The translations under genes and the position numbers were made by a program. From the NCBI GenBank assembly GCA_020353055.1, contig CP070686.1, positions 1,784,729-1,848,728 of the forward strand: a stretch of DNA of 64,000 nt, written 5' to 3'. Of the stretch, positions 17,339 through 26,979 are shown in pieces (the first letter of the stretch is position 1; each line of letters starts with the position of its first letter). Origin of the DNA: Caldifarciminota bacterium. GTDB lineage: Bacteria > Hydrothermota > Tepidihabitantia > SM23-42. The notes under the pieces were generated by a model. The model did no database searches. It was not told where the DNA came from and was given only the letters and a program-made list of their open reading frames with translations.

Positions 17339-18649
17339 ATGGATCAATTATTGAAACTCGCAAAGCAACAGAGTGACGGAGTTGAGGTATTGTCGATCGA
17401 GCAGAATGAAAACTCGATCAAATTCGAAGATAGAAAGTTGAAAGATATCCAGAGTACGCTACAATCTGGTATAACACTGCGATTAATCAAACAAGGGAAG
17501 ATCGGATTCGCATACACTAAGAATTTACGAAACAGCAATGAACTGATACAGCACGCCATGGATTCATTGAAAGGCGGAGTGGCGGCCGAATTTAATTTTC
17601 CGCATACTGATAACGTACCAACGCTGAATAGCTACGACCCGGGCATCGAAGGAATTGACAATGCGAAGATCGTCGGTGAATGCAATCGAATTTATGGGTT
17701 CATGCAAGACAAGATAGAAGGTCAATTGAACATTGGGGGCGGGACGGCAGTGACCGGCATCCAGATAAAGAATTCGTCCGGCACGAATCTGTCTTCAATG
17801 AGTTCCAATTACTATATTTCCGTTACGATACTCTATCCTGGGTCGGGAACGGGCATTCATCGATCGTTGGAATTCAAAAATTTCAAAGAGGTCGATGATT
17901 CCTTTCTGAATAACCTGGCTGAATTATACAAGAAAGGCGAGAAAGAATTCAGGACCACCGGTGGACGAATGAAGGTATTATTCATGCCCGAGGCAATGTA
18001 TACTCTGGTCTGGCGATTGCAGAGCGCAACGAGCGGCGAATCACTCTATAACAAACAGTCGCCATTGGCGGATGCTATCGGCAAGAAAATATTCGACGAA
18101 AAGATCACCATAGTCAATGATCCACTCAATGACGAACGCCCCGATGCTCGCGCTTTCGATGACGAAGGTGTAGGATGCAGGAAATTACTTCTCATTGATA
18201 AAGGGGTACTGAGAAATTACTATTACGATCTTCGTTACGCTGCAAAGATGAATGCTGCGCCATCAGGCCACGGCTTCAAGGCTGCAAGATGGAGCAGTGA
18301 TAGGATCTCTATAAAACCCACACCTGCCCTGAATCATCTCTCGCTGGCATCCGGCAATACTGAATTCTGGAAACTCGTAGGGGCAATGGACCGGGGTATC
18401 ATCGTCTGCGGAGCCTTGGGCGCACACAGTGGCAACATACCGAATGGCGATTTCTCCATAGGCGTCTCACCAGGCTTCTATGTTGAAAACGGTGAAGTAG
18501 TCGGCAGGATAAAAGATGCGATGGTCGCCGGGAACATATATGCGGTCATGAGTCGTGTTATCGGTATCGAAAACGCAATTCACGCGGCATATACGGGATA
18601 TTATCCAGCCGTGCTTTTCGATGAGGTGAATGTAGCCACGAAAAACTGA
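17339..18649 (+). CDS. tldE: TldE/PmbA-type subunit (first pair)
   Basis: 436 residues of the PmbA_TldD superfamily without the HExxxH zinc motif, as usual for the TldE/PmbA partner. Visible motifs: LKDIQSTLQSGITLRLIKQGKIGFAYT-like N-terminal strand region (residues ~30-60), SPLADAIGKKIFDEKITIVND, FDDEGVGCRKLLLIDKG and the C-terminal GNIPNGDFSIGVSPGFYVENGE. GGAGG 8 nt upstream serves as ribosome site. It completes the peptidase dimer with the preceding protein. Confidence 0.92.
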   Translation: MDQLLKLAKQQSDGVEVLSIEQNENSIKFEDRKLKDIQSTLQSGITLRLIKQGKIGFAYTKNLRNSNELIQHAMDSLKGGVAAEFNFPHTDNVPTLNSYDPGIEGIDNAKIVGECNRIYGFMQDKIEGQLNIGGGTAVTGIQIKNSSGTNLSSMSSNYYISVTILYPGSGTGIHRSLEFKNFKEVDDSFLNNLAELYKKGEKEFRTTGGRMKVLFMPEAMYTLVWRLQSATSGESLYNKQSPLADAIGKKIFDEKITIVNDPLNDERPDARAFDDEGVGCRKLLLIDKGVLRNYYYDLRYAAKMNAAPSGHGFKAARWSSDRISIKPTPALNHLSLASGNTEFWKLVGAMDRGIIVCGALGAHSGNIPNGDFSIGVSPGFYVENGEVVGRIKDAMVAGNIYAVMSRVIGIENAIHAAYTGYYPAVLFDEVNVATKN

Positions 18650-18728
18650 CAGTGCGCAGCGGTCGGCATCAGAACACCTAAACTAAGACGACCGATTAGA
18701 AGGCATTCCGGTTTTGATAATAAAGCAC

Positions 18729-18757
18729 TTGTTGTATCGGGCAATTCCGAATATAAT
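18729..18757 (+). promoter_or_regulatory. Promoter of the EamA transporter gene (leaderless type)
   Basis: TTGTTG (18729-18734), 17 nt, TATAAT (18752-18757), then 5 nt to the ATG at 18763. No ribosome site is present. Confidence 0.55.
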
Positions 18758-18762
18758 GCCCA

Positions 18763-19662
18763 ATGCACTCCGCCTTTCCGTTCATTGGGGAAACATTATC
18801 GCTATTAACGGCCGTCGTCTGGGCGCTGGCCGTCACTTTGTTCAGGAAGAGCGGTGAAACCGTTCACCCCCTTGCCCTCAATGTCTTCAAGAATTCGCTG
18901 GCGCTCGTACTACTCGTTCCGACAATCTGGCTCTTTGGTCAGACTCTGTGGCTTCAGGCACCGGCTAAGATATATGCGGTCTTATTTCTCAGCGGCGCAA
19001 TAGGCATTGGCATTGGCGATACGCTTTTCTTCCAAAGTCTGAACAGGTTGGGTGCCGGCCTGACCGGGATCGTGGTGTGCATGTACAGCCCGTTCATCAT
19101 TACCTTCTCATATGTATGGCTTCACGAAAGCCTTTCTCTCTTACAGCTGATCGGTGCGTTCCTCATCATCTTTGCCGTCTTGTTCACTACTGTACATCAA
19201 ACGTCGCGGGATGACATGCCAACCCAACCCTTTCTGGCCATAGTCTATGGTGTCCTTGCGTCCGCCGCAATGGCCGGTGGAGTAGTTCTGATGAAACCGC
19301 TGCTCGGCACCTATCCCGTCGTATGGGTGGCAGAGATTCGACTCATCGGGGGTATGGTTGCGCTCGCAATCATCTTACTCATTCATTCTGGAAGAAAGAG
19401 AATAATGGCGTCTCTTACGAGTGCGAGTAATCGAGGCTATACTCTAAGCGGCTCCCTCCTGGGAGCATATGTTTCAATGATATTGTGGATTGCCGGGATG
19501 AAATACACACAGGCCTCGACCGCATCGGCGTTGAATCAAACAAGCACTGTTTTCATCTTTATATTTGCCGGATTGCTTTTGAAAGAACCGATAACTGCAC
19601 GCAGAGCGATAGGTATAGCTGTTGCTTTTATCGGCGCATTTTTTGTTTCAATTTTCCAGTAG
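18763..19662 (+). CDS. EamA/DMT-family transporter
   Basis: 299 residues with about ten membrane segments arranged as two EamA repeats; the first begins ETLSLLTAVVWALAVTLFRKSG and the second FLAIVYGVLASAAMAGGVVL. The late GMKYTQASTASALNQTSTVFIF motif is typical. DMT exporters move metabolites or amino acids, but the substrate cannot be read from sequence. Predicted leaderless; converges on ftsY with only 27 nt between. Confidence 0.9.
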   Translation: MHSAFPFIGETLSLLTAVVWALAVTLFRKSGETVHPLALNVFKNSLALVLLVPTIWLFGQTLWLQAPAKIYAVLFLSGAIGIGIGDTLFFQSLNRLGAGLTGIVVCMYSPFIITFSYVWLHESLSLLQLIGAFLIIFAVLFTTVHQTSRDDMPTQPFLAIVYGVLASAAMAGGVVLMKPLLGTYPVVWVAEIRLIGGMVALAIILLIHSGRKRIMASLTSASNRGYTLSGSLLGAYVSMILWIAGMKYTQASTASALNQTSTVFIFIFAGLLLKEPITARRAIGIAVAFIGAFFVSIFQ

Positions 19663-19689
19663 GCATCGGTTGTCGTTCTGACCCGGAGG

Positions 19690-20529
19690 TCAGTCGAAAA
19701 GTGCGTGTACAAAATCTTTGGGTTCGAACTCAATGATATCCTCAACTCCCTCGCCAATACCCAGGTACAATACCGGTAAGTGCAGTTCATTGGAGATCGG
19801 TATGATCGCACCACCTTTTGCCGTACCGTCGAATTTAGTGAGTATTAAACCATTCAACCCGATTCCTTCAGTGAAGATTCTCGCCTGCTGAATTGAATTC
19901 TGCCCTAGCGTTGCGTCGATCGTCAGAAGATTATGATCGGGACCGCCGCTTTTGAATTTCTTCACCACGCGTAATATTTTCTTCAATTCCTCCATGAGAT
20001 CCGTCCTCGTGTGTAATCTGCCAGCAGTGTCGATAATCACATATTCGATCTTTTTGGACCCGGCTTTTCCCATAGCATCATAGACAACCGCCGCTGAATC
20101 CTGGCCCTTTTGCGAACCAACTATCTCAACGCCCACCCTCCGGGACCAGATGTTTAGTTGTTCATGCGCCGCATCTCGATAGGTATCAGCACTTACCAAA
20201 AGTACCGACGCTTGCTGACTGTAAAGGCTTGCTAACTTCGCAACGGTCGTTGTTTTCCCGGAACCGTTCACACCGCTCACCATTATTATGAATGGTGGTT
20301 CCCCTTCCAACTCGGGTTTTGCCAGACTCAACAACCTGATCATTTCATCCTTCAGTACAACCAGGACATTGCTCTTTGTCTTTGCCAATTTCTGAAGTAT
20401 GATCGATGTATATTTAACACCCACATCGGCTTGAATCAATACATCCTCAATGACTTCCAGTGAAGCCTCGCTAGTATGCGAGAAGGTCTTTCTAAGTTTT
20501 GATAGTCTGGAAACTAAATTGCTGAGCAT
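19690..20529 (-). CDS. ftsY: Signal recognition particle receptor FtsY
   Basis: 279 residues, comprising N and G domains only (no acidic A domain). G1 GVNGSGKTT starts at residue 86, the ADTYRDAAHEQL motif follows, then DTAGR and the TKFDGTAKGG G4/closing loop. It docks SRP-ribosome complexes at the membrane with SecY. The gene follows smc by 33 nt, a common arrangement, and no own promoter is visible. Confidence 0.95.
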   Translation of the reverse strand: MLSNLVSRLSKLRKTFSHTSEASLEVIEDVLIQADVGVKYTSIILQKLAKTKSNVLVVLKDEMIRLLSLAKPELEGEPPFIIMVSGVNGSGKTTTVAKLASLYSQQASVLLVSADTYRDAAHEQLNIWSRRVGVEIVGSQKGQDSAAVVYDAMGKAGSKKIEYVIIDTAGRLHTRTDLMEELKKILRVVKKFKSGGPDHNLLTIDATLGQNSIQQARIFTEGIGLNGLILTKFDGTAKGGAIIPISNELHLPVLYLGIGEGVEDIIEFEPKDFVHALFD

Positions 20530-20562
20530 ATGTTTTTTGCATGCTTGTGGGTATTACCAGTC

Positions 20563-23500
20563 TTATTCTTCCAATGCGGATATCTTCTCAAGATCTGCAA
20601 GCCGCGCTGATATCACTTTGCTTTCTCTCGGTTTCTCCATCGTCAGCCCGTACAGATAATCTGCATATTCCATCGTTGCTCGGTTGTGTGTAATGATCAC
20701 TACTTGTGTTCGTTGGGAGAGATCACGTAGAAACTTGTTGAACCTTACAACATTGATATCATCAAGCGGTGCATCGATCTCGTCCAATATACAGAATGGA
20801 GCAGGCTTAACTAGATAGAACGCCAGCAGTAGACTGATCGCAAGAAGGGTCTTCTGACCACCAGAAAGTTGATTGATAGTCTTCAATTTCCTACCCATCA
20901 TGCGAACAACAATTTCCACCTTGCTCGCAAGAGGGTTATCTGGATCGGTCAGCATCAAATCGGCTTGACCATCCTCGAAGAAATTAGCAAAAACAAAATT
21001 GAATTCCTTTCTCACCTGTGCAAATACGTCGTTGAAGCGATCCCGTGCCCGCTGATCCAGTTCCTCGATCGACCGCAGAAGGTTCTTCTTGGCGGCAATG
21101 ATATCGTCTCTTTGACCGAGGAATTCGTCAAGCCTTGTTTTCTCCTCTTCGTAAGCTTGTAGGCTCAAGGGGTTGACTTCTCCGAGCTTCTCTATTCTCC
21201 CCCTCACTTCCGAAAGTCGGTTTTCGGCATCGGCCATCTCCTCTTCCTCTGGCCTGTAGTCGCCAAGCACAATGCCGAATTCCTCATCGGCTTTCTGAAT
21301 CAAATCGTCACGCCGGTGATTCTTTTCAAAGAGCTGATACTTCAACTGCATTATCTGATCCTGTAATGCTTCGTGGTCCTTCTGTTTTTGAGAAATTTGC
21401 TCATAGACGAGCCGCTGCCGTTTATTATACTCATCAAGCAGCTGGTCAGGTAATTGCGCTTCCTGCGTAGACCTCTCCTGACGTTTTCGGGTGAGTTCAT
21501 CCTTCAGAGTGCCGACAGCCTCGTTGAGTTCTTCTATATTACTGGGCAGCGTTTGCTCACGCAGTGCGCGAATATCAGATTCGGCCATAGTTATTTCACC
21601 ATCGATCTGCTCTATGGACAGTGAGATGCTCTCATTCTTACCCTCAAGAACTGCTTTCTCAGTAGCGACGTTATTAAGTTCAGAAACTGACGCGTCGATC
21701 TGCATTTTCATTTGCTTCATGGTCTCATTCAACTGCCGATTTATCTCGATCATACCCGCCCTATCACTCTCGAGTCGCCCAATGTTATTCTCGGCATCCT
21801 CTATACCTTTGGTAATCGCTTCAATATCCTTGGTCAGTAATTCACGATCGTCTTTAGTATTGCTTAACTCTGATTCTCGTTTCTCAAATTCCTTTGTTGC
21901 TTCCTGCAGTTTGAGCGAACACTCTGATTTCCGGATATTAATCGTAAATAACTCATTGCGCGTATCCTCAATCTTTTGCTTTATCTGCTCGAATTCAGTG
22001 TTCATGCGTTTCTTCTCTTCTAGAATAAACAGAACTTCATTACGAAGCATCTCCATCTTTTCGTTATATTCTTCGAGACTCTGGGTAATTTTGAAATAGC
22101 CGACTTCGCCTCTTTCAACCACGATTGTCCCATTCCTGAAAAGAAGGCCATCCCCTGTCACGAAACCACATTCCGGATACTTCTTCGAAAAATCGCATGC
22201 TTTCACTTTGTCTTTGACAAAGAAGTAATTATTCACGTAGCGTGCCAATGCATCATGGGCAGATTTGAATTTGACAAAATCGCCTATGGGAACCGCGTCT
22301 GGAAGATCAATATCAACCGGCTTATCCGCAGCCTGCCTTAAATCGATGAAACCGAATCTTCCTTCCGGACAATTCATTAAATCCTGCGAAGTATAATCTT
22401 TGAGCAAATAGAAACTCAGAAGATCACCAAGACAAAGGTCTATCACCGACTCCCGACCTTCGACAACTTCAATATTATCTTTGAACATCCCGGCCAGATT
22501 GTCGCCCAGCCTTTTCTTTATCTCATTCTTGTCTTTGACATGGAGTCTGCGGTCAAGCATATCGATCATAATCCGGCAATCATTTATTGCTTCATTGCGT
22601 GATTTCAAGTTATTTTCTGTTTCATTTATCGCTTTCTCGAGTTCATCCATCTTTTCGTGCAAAACCTTCAACTTACCATCAGCCTCATCCTGTTGTTTAA
22701 CGATGACAGCCAGCTCACGATCCAATTCCCTTCGGCTGTATCTGTATTTCTCAAGCTCATCGTTCTGCTGGGTCACTTCCTCAGCCATGCGCGATAACAG
22801 CCCTTCCTTGTTTTCCTTGTCATACTTCAGTTTTGCTGCATTATTCCTAATCTCCGCAACGCTGCTCGCGGCAGCCGATATCTTCTCTTGGTTCTCCTTC
22901 ATTGATTTTTCTAAAGCAAAATACTCTCCGTTCTTGACCTCGAGGGCTTCCCTGGCCTGATTCATGCGCGATTGTACACCATCGAGCTTCGAAACGAACT
23001 TCTCCCTTTCTTTTTCTGCTTCATTCAATCGTTTTCGGCTATTATTGACGGCTTCTTCCTTCTCTTTAATGCTGGTGAGTGTTCTCTCGGCAAGAATCGT
23101 CTTGCTTCTGACCTCTTCTTCTTTTTCATCGATCTGATTCTGCAAAGCATCGATCTCATTCAGCAACTGCGTCATCTGCGTGAGATTTTCTTTCTTTTCG
23201 GTCTCCGCATTTTCGATCGAATTCTTCAGCTTCTCGCGCTCCTCCTCCAGTTCCTTGATTGTACGCAGCAAATTCTGCCGCTCAGATTCTTTGATGTCTA
23301 TCTTGCCTTGTATCTCGTTTATATCTCCAAGCGCTGTTCTGAGCTCATTGACCATGATATAAAGTTTAAGGGCTTTGTATTCCCCCCTGAGTTCGTTATA
23401 CAAACGCGCCTGGCGTACTTGCCTTTTTAGGCTCCTCAACCCTCGCTGCATTTCACCGATAATATCTTCGAGCCGGAGAAGATCTTGCTCAGTGGCCACA

Positions 23501-24024
23501 AGACGCCGTCTAGTCTGCTCCTTTCTTTCCTGATACTTCAGGATACCAGCGACATCATCGAACATCTCCTTCGTGTTTCCGTGTATAATTCGCTCGACCT
23601 CTGCGAGTTCGAGAAAGGAATAGGTCAAGGCACCGGAATTGAGAAACAAGGCCTGTATATCCTGGAGCCGGCATTTGACTCGATTCAGAAAGAATTCACT
23701 TTCGCCGGTCTTGTAGAACCGGCGTTTGATTTCGAACTCACTACCGAATTGCGGAAAATAGTCTTCATTATCTATTGTGACAGCGACCTCGGTGAAGTTA
23801 GCATCCTCTTTCATGTCTCCGGACACATATATCAGGTCCTCGATTTTCTCGCAACGCAGGGCCTTCATACTCTGCTCACCAAAAACCCACCGCAACGCGT
23901 CGAATATATTCGATTTACCACTGCCGTTGGGTCCCACGAAAGCAGTTACGCCGGTGTTCAACAGTACTCTAGTTTCTTCACGAAAAGACTTGAAACCGTA
24001 TAGTTTAATTTCCTTTATTTTCAT
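20563..24024 (-). CDS. smc: Chromosome segregation ATPase SMC
   Basis: 1153 residues. Walker A GPNGSGKSN is at residues 31-39; long coiled coils run to a flexible hinge at about residues 500-650 and back; the C-terminal head holds the signature LSGGQKTLLAISLLLAF and Walker B FCILDEIDAPLDD. SMC with ScpA/ScpB organises and segregates chromosomes; scpAB are not in the window. It lies between the YhaM-like nuclease gene (24 nt upstream) and ftsY. Several long antisense frames across it are shadows of the coiled-coil codon bias. Confidence 0.96.
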   Translation of the reverse strand: MKIKEIKLYGFKSFREETRVLLNTGVTAFVGPNGSGKSNIFDALRWVFGEQSMKALRCEKIEDLIYVSGDMKEDANFTEVAVTIDNEDYFPQFGSEFEIKRRFYKTGESEFFLNRVKCRLQDIQALFLNSGALTYSFLELAEVERIIHGNTKEMFDDVAGILKYQERKEQTRRRLVATEQDLLRLEDIIGEMQRGLRSLKRQVRQARLYNELRGEYKALKLYIMVNELRTALGDINEIQGKIDIKESERQNLLRTIKELEEEREKLKNSIENAETEKKENLTQMTQLLNEIDALQNQIDEKEEEVRSKTILAERTLTSIKEKEEAVNNSRKRLNEAEKEREKFVSKLDGVQSRMNQAREALEVKNGEYFALEKSMKENQEKISAAASSVAEIRNNAAKLKYDKENKEGLLSRMAEEVTQQNDELEKYRYSRRELDRELAVIVKQQDEADGKLKVLHEKMDELEKAINETENNLKSRNEAINDCRIMIDMLDRRLHVKDKNEIKKRLGDNLAGMFKDNIEVVEGRESVIDLCLGDLLSFYLLKDYTSQDLMNCPEGRFGFIDLRQAADKPVDIDLPDAVPIGDFVKFKSAHDALARYVNNYFFVKDKVKACDFSKKYPECGFVTGDGLLFRNGTIVVERGEVGYFKITQSLEEYNEKMEMLRNEVLFILEEKKRMNTEFEQIKQKIEDTRNELFTINIRKSECSLKLQEATKEFEKRESELSNTKDDRELLTKDIEAITKGIEDAENNIGRLESDRAGMIEINRQLNETMKQMKMQIDASVSELNNVATEKAVLEGKNESISLSIEQIDGEITMAESDIRALREQTLPSNIEELNEAVGTLKDELTRKRQERSTQEAQLPDQLLDEYNKRQRLVYEQISQKQKDHEALQDQIMQLKYQLFEKNHRRDDLIQKADEEFGIVLGDYRPEEEEMADAENRLSEVRGRIEKLGEVNPLSLQAYEEEKTRLDEFLGQRDDIIAAKKNLLRSIEELDQRARDRFNDVFAQVRKEFNFVFANFFEDGQADLMLTDPDNPLASKVEIVVRMMGRKLKTINQLSGGQKTLLAISLLLAFYLVKPAPFCILDEIDAPLDDINVVRFNKFLRDLSQRTQVVIITHNRATMEYADYLYGLTMEKPRESKVISARLADLEKISALEE

Positions 24025-24048
24025 CCGCGACCTTTGTCACAACCCCAC

Positions 24049-24996
24049 TCATGATTCCTCGCCGAGATATATTTCTCTTTCTAAAAATGGATGATAGTCA
24101 CTCCACTGCTTGTTCTGACCCCGATGTCTCGCGGAAATTTGCCGCATCATCTCCATCTTTGAATCCAAATTATCCGCATAATGTAGCACTAATGCCTCAG
24201 GGAATAAAGGTTGTTTTGGAGAACCCCATTCCTTCTCTCCATGGTGTGACAAAATCATATGCAATATCTTCAACTTAAGATCTCTGGGAAATCCGACGAT
24301 ATGCCGGATACGCTCGGTCACCATATCGCTGCCGATGACTATATGTCCAAGAAGCCGTCCCCGGTCTGATATGTTGATACTTTTTTTGTATGTGTATTCT
24401 TCAATCTTACCAACATCATGCAAAATACCGGCGGTAATCAGCAAATCCAGGTTCAGAGAATTATACACCGATTGTATACTCTTCAGCAGCTTCAATACGC
24501 TCAATGTGTGAACGGCCAGACCGCCTAGATAAGCATGATGAACTCTCTTGGCAGCCGGTGCCAATCGGAAGAGTATCATGAATTCATTATCATCGAAGAA
24601 CGAATCCAAGAGCTTCCGTAAGTTTGGATCCTGTACATTTGCCCTGAAAACCTTCAACTCCTTCAGTACCTCATCGACATCGCCGGAATAGCTCGGTAAG
24701 AAATCACTCGCATCGACCTCGCTTTCCTTCACCAGACTCATTGAATTGACAACAACCTGTAATCTCCCGCTATATTCAGTAACATTGCCGGTTATGAAAA
24801 CGAAGTCGCCAGCAGAAACATCACCCAGACTATCACCATCCCAGGATATGCCGTCGATGCTGCCGCTGCGGTCTGAGAACTCCAGAATGGCATAGAAACC
24901 TCCGTCTTTTTTGTCTTTGACCGTCTTTTTAGCAAGGACAAAAATCTCCTTGACCGACTGACCTGCCTTCAGTTCATCGATATACTGGCTCTTCAT
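24049..24996 (-). CDS. YhaM-like 3'-5' exoribonuclease (OB fold + HD domain)
   Basis: 315 residues. The first ~95 form an OB-fold nucleic-acid-binding domain (AGQSVKEIFVLAKKTV, GDFVFITGNVTEYSGRLQV). An HD phosphohydrolase domain follows with HHAYLGGLAVHTLSVL, ILHDVGKIEEY and LSHHGEKEWG, supplying the metal-binding His and Asp. YhaM/CBF1 proteins degrade single-stranded RNA from the 3' end. It lies upstream of smc in the same block. Confidence 0.88.
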   Translation of the reverse strand: MKSQYIDELKAGQSVKEIFVLAKKTVKDKKDGGFYAILEFSDRSGSIDGISWDGDSLGDVSAGDFVFITGNVTEYSGRLQVVVNSMSLVKESEVDASDFLPSYSGDVDEVLKELKVFRANVQDPNLRKLLDSFFDDNEFMILFRLAPAAKRVHHAYLGGLAVHTLSVLKLLKSIQSVYNSLNLDLLITAGILHDVGKIEEYTYKKSINISDRGRLLGHIVIGSDMVTERIRHIVGFPRDLKLKILHMILSHHGEKEWGSPKQPLFPEALVLHYADNLDSKMEMMRQISARHRGQNKQWSDYHPFLEREIYLGEES

Positions 24997-25089
24997 TAAT
25001 TTTTTCCAATATTTTCAGGAAATATTACTACACCATAACGTACGCTATCAGACGATATTTTCACTGTTGGGATATTAGCCAAATTATGG

Positions 25090-26085
25090 TTATTTACCTG
25101 GTGTCTCCAGATGAAGTATTTTCTTCTTTATCAAGTCCAATTTTTCGTGCAGGGTTCTTTCTTCCTTTTTCTCGGCTTCCAGTGCATTCAGGACTTCCTC
25201 TCGCTTCTGCGAGAGCAGACTGATCTCAGTATTGAGTTGACTTTCTTCCTCTTTCAGTCCTTCGATTCTCTTGATTAGATCACTCTCGGCAGCCTTCAAT
25301 TTGTCGATCGATTGGACAAGTGGATTGTTCTCTGCTTCCCTCCTCTTCGTATCGTATTCCTCAGTGAATTTCTGGAGTTCCTGTTCCGCCGCTTCAAGTT
25401 GCTCGTTCACGCTACGTAGCTTGGTCTGCGCCTCACTCTGGGCATTTTTCAGGGCTTCTATCTTCGGAGAAAAAATCTCCGCCTGGCGTTTATTCATTTC
25501 ATCAATCAATTTTGCTTTAACATTCCGCTTCGACACCAAGGTTACAAGAAAAGCGATAAAAGCAATAACAATCCCGACACCGATCATTATTGGATTCCCC
25601 GAACCCGAAAATGTGTTGGATGAAACACGAGGATTTGCGCCGAAGTAGAGAAAACCTACCTTGGTCTTGCCGATCTCAATCGAGAACCCGCCTTCATATA
25701 TACCGTTCCGTTCTGTCACAGCAGATGAACCTCCGCCCAGCACATCGGAATTGTATATTTTGCTAACCATCGCAGCATCGGTCGAGACAAGTACCTTTTT
25801 GTCAGCATCGGTAATATGCACGAAAGTTATTTCCGGCTCGTCGTTTTTTAACCGCGTCACGATCTCACTCAGCTTAGCTTCTTCGCCCATAATGACGGCA
25901 TCCTCGACAAAAGCGGCATGCGCAACGGAATTACCAAGACTCGTGAATCTCTTCACGAGTAGCTCTCTGGTAATATCTGAATCGAGCACATCGCCCCGGC
26001 CGAAAAGGTTCGGGCTGAAAAAGAAAAATGCCGTCAGTGCTAAAACCAGGAAAAGTATTATGAACGAAGCCGCACCCTTTGACAT
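25090..26085 (-). CDS. Membrane protein with sensor-like extracytoplasmic domain and cytoplasmic coiled coil
   Basis: 331 residues, family not recognised. An N-terminal membrane segment (about 6-26) is followed by ~130 residues that look like a single-Cache/PAS-type extracytoplasmic domain (ITFVHITDADKKVLVSTD; GFSIEIGKTKVGFLYFG), a second membrane segment (about 170-190) and ~140 residues of uninterrupted coiled coil to the end. No kinase, cyclase or methyl-accepting domain is attached. The gene starts right after the PorV-like gene stop. It resembles a chemoreceptor or sensor lacking an output module, or a scaffold. Function unknown. Confidence 0.6.
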   Translation of the reverse strand: MSKGAASFIILFLVLALTAFFFFSPNLFGRGDVLDSDITRELLVKRFTSLGNSVAHAAFVEDAVIMGEEAKLSEIVTRLKNDEPEITFVHITDADKKVLVSTDAAMVSKIYNSDVLGGGSSAVTERNGIYEGGFSIEIGKTKVGFLYFGANPRVSSNTFSGSGNPIMIGVGIVIAFIAFLVTLVSKRNVKAKLIDEMNKRQAEIFSPKIEALKNAQSEAQTKLRSVNEQLEAAEQELQKFTEEYDTKRREAENNPLVQSIDKLKAAESDLIKRIEGLKEEESQLNTEISLLSQKREEVLNALEAEKKEERTLHEKLDLIKKKILHLETPGK

Positions 26086-26934
26086 CTAACCCCCGAAGCT
26101 AATCGAGATCCGATGACCGCCACCCAAGTCGAAATATGGCGAATACGTATAATCAACCAGGAGTTGGTCTTTCCTGACACCCAAACCGAGGGTCAAGCCG
26201 GAAAGAAAACCGAGACCTTCGGAGTTGATCGAAGATAACAACGTGCTATATGATGCCTTCAAATGAAGAATCGTGTTAACATAATAAGCACCGCCGATCC
26301 GCAGACCGAAATCGAGTAAAGCAGGTTTCACAAGATCGACACCAACCCAACCGGATTCAAGCAGCTTTGCTGCGCTGAGCGTGATCTCGTAGGGAAACAT
26401 TTCTTTGCTATCCACGTATGCTTTCAGTCCGTAGCCTATGTTCTTCACGGACAATCCAACCTGAACACCCGGTTTCTTTATTGTGTAAATCGCCCCAATG
26501 TCTGCACCGACACCAATCGCGTTGAGGGTATCGATGCTAGCGTACACGCCCTTAAGGGAAAAGCCTATGCCGACATCCTTGTAGATAAAACCCTTACCTA
26601 CATTCACGTCGATGTGGTGGACACCGAAGGTGCCGAGTTCCTCCGTTCCGGTTACATCAGTCTTCTTCATATTACCGCTGTAGAAGTACCGGACACCCAA
26701 GCCGAACTGCCTACGCTGATATCCCAGATATCCAAAATGAGTACCGGCAAAGTAGTTAAGATATGAAACTGAGTAAAATGTGTTGTTGGCAAATGCAAGC
26801 CCGCCTGTATTGTAGTGTACGTCGTAGCCATCGTTATACAGAGCATGTCCCATGCCGGTCCTGTGGGCAACGGGATCAACGGACAAAAACTCAAAACCAA
26901 CGGTTGTTATCAATGAAAGTATAATTACCAGCAT
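26086..26934 (-). CDS. PorV/PorQ-like outer-membrane beta-barrel protein
   Basis: 282 residues. A hydrophobic N terminus serves as signal peptide, then SVDPVAHRTGMGHALYNDG and NTGGLAFANNTFYSVSYLNYFAGT, which match the PorV/PorQ opening pattern, followed by alternating beta-strand segments ending in an aromatic/Gly terminus (GGGHRISISFGG). PorV-type barrels receive type IX cargo at the cell surface. ATGGAGG precedes the ATG and a strong promoter overlaps the end of the rseC-like gene. Confidence 0.75.
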   Translation of the reverse strand: MLVIILSLITTVGFEFLSVDPVAHRTGMGHALYNDGYDVHYNTGGLAFANNTFYSVSYLNYFAGTHFGYLGYQRRQFGLGVRYFYSGNMKKTDVTGTEELGTFGVHHIDVNVGKGFIYKDVGIGFSLKGVYASIDTLNAIGVGADIGAIYTIKKPGVQVGLSVKNIGYGLKAYVDSKEMFPYEITLSAAKLLESGWVGVDLVKPALLDFGLRIGGAYYVNTILHLKASYSTLLSSINSEGLGFLSGLTLGLGVRKDQLLVDYTYSPYFDLGGGHRISISFGG

Positions 26935-26951
26935 TTAGCCTCCATATCGCT

Positions 26952-26979
26952 ATTATAACGTTGATATTCGAAAAGTCAA
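26952..26979 (-). promoter_or_regulatory. Promoter of the PorV-like gene
   Basis: Minus strand: TTGACT (26974-26979), 16 nt, TATAAT (26952-26957). The start near 26945 leaves a short leader with ATGGAGG, so this is a leadered gene. It overlaps the last codons of the upstream gene. Confidence 0.65.

Noticed and set aside
19670-19695. Small CTGACC/GGTCAG hairpin between the EamA gene and ftsY
   Set aside because: 6-bp stem without a T-run on either strand; not a supportable terminator.
21491-23430. Long antisense frames across smc (for example 21491-22099 and 22481-22960 on the plus strand)
   Set aside because: They mirror coiled-coil codon bias, show Ser/Leu-rich low-complexity products, and lack starts with ribosome sites.
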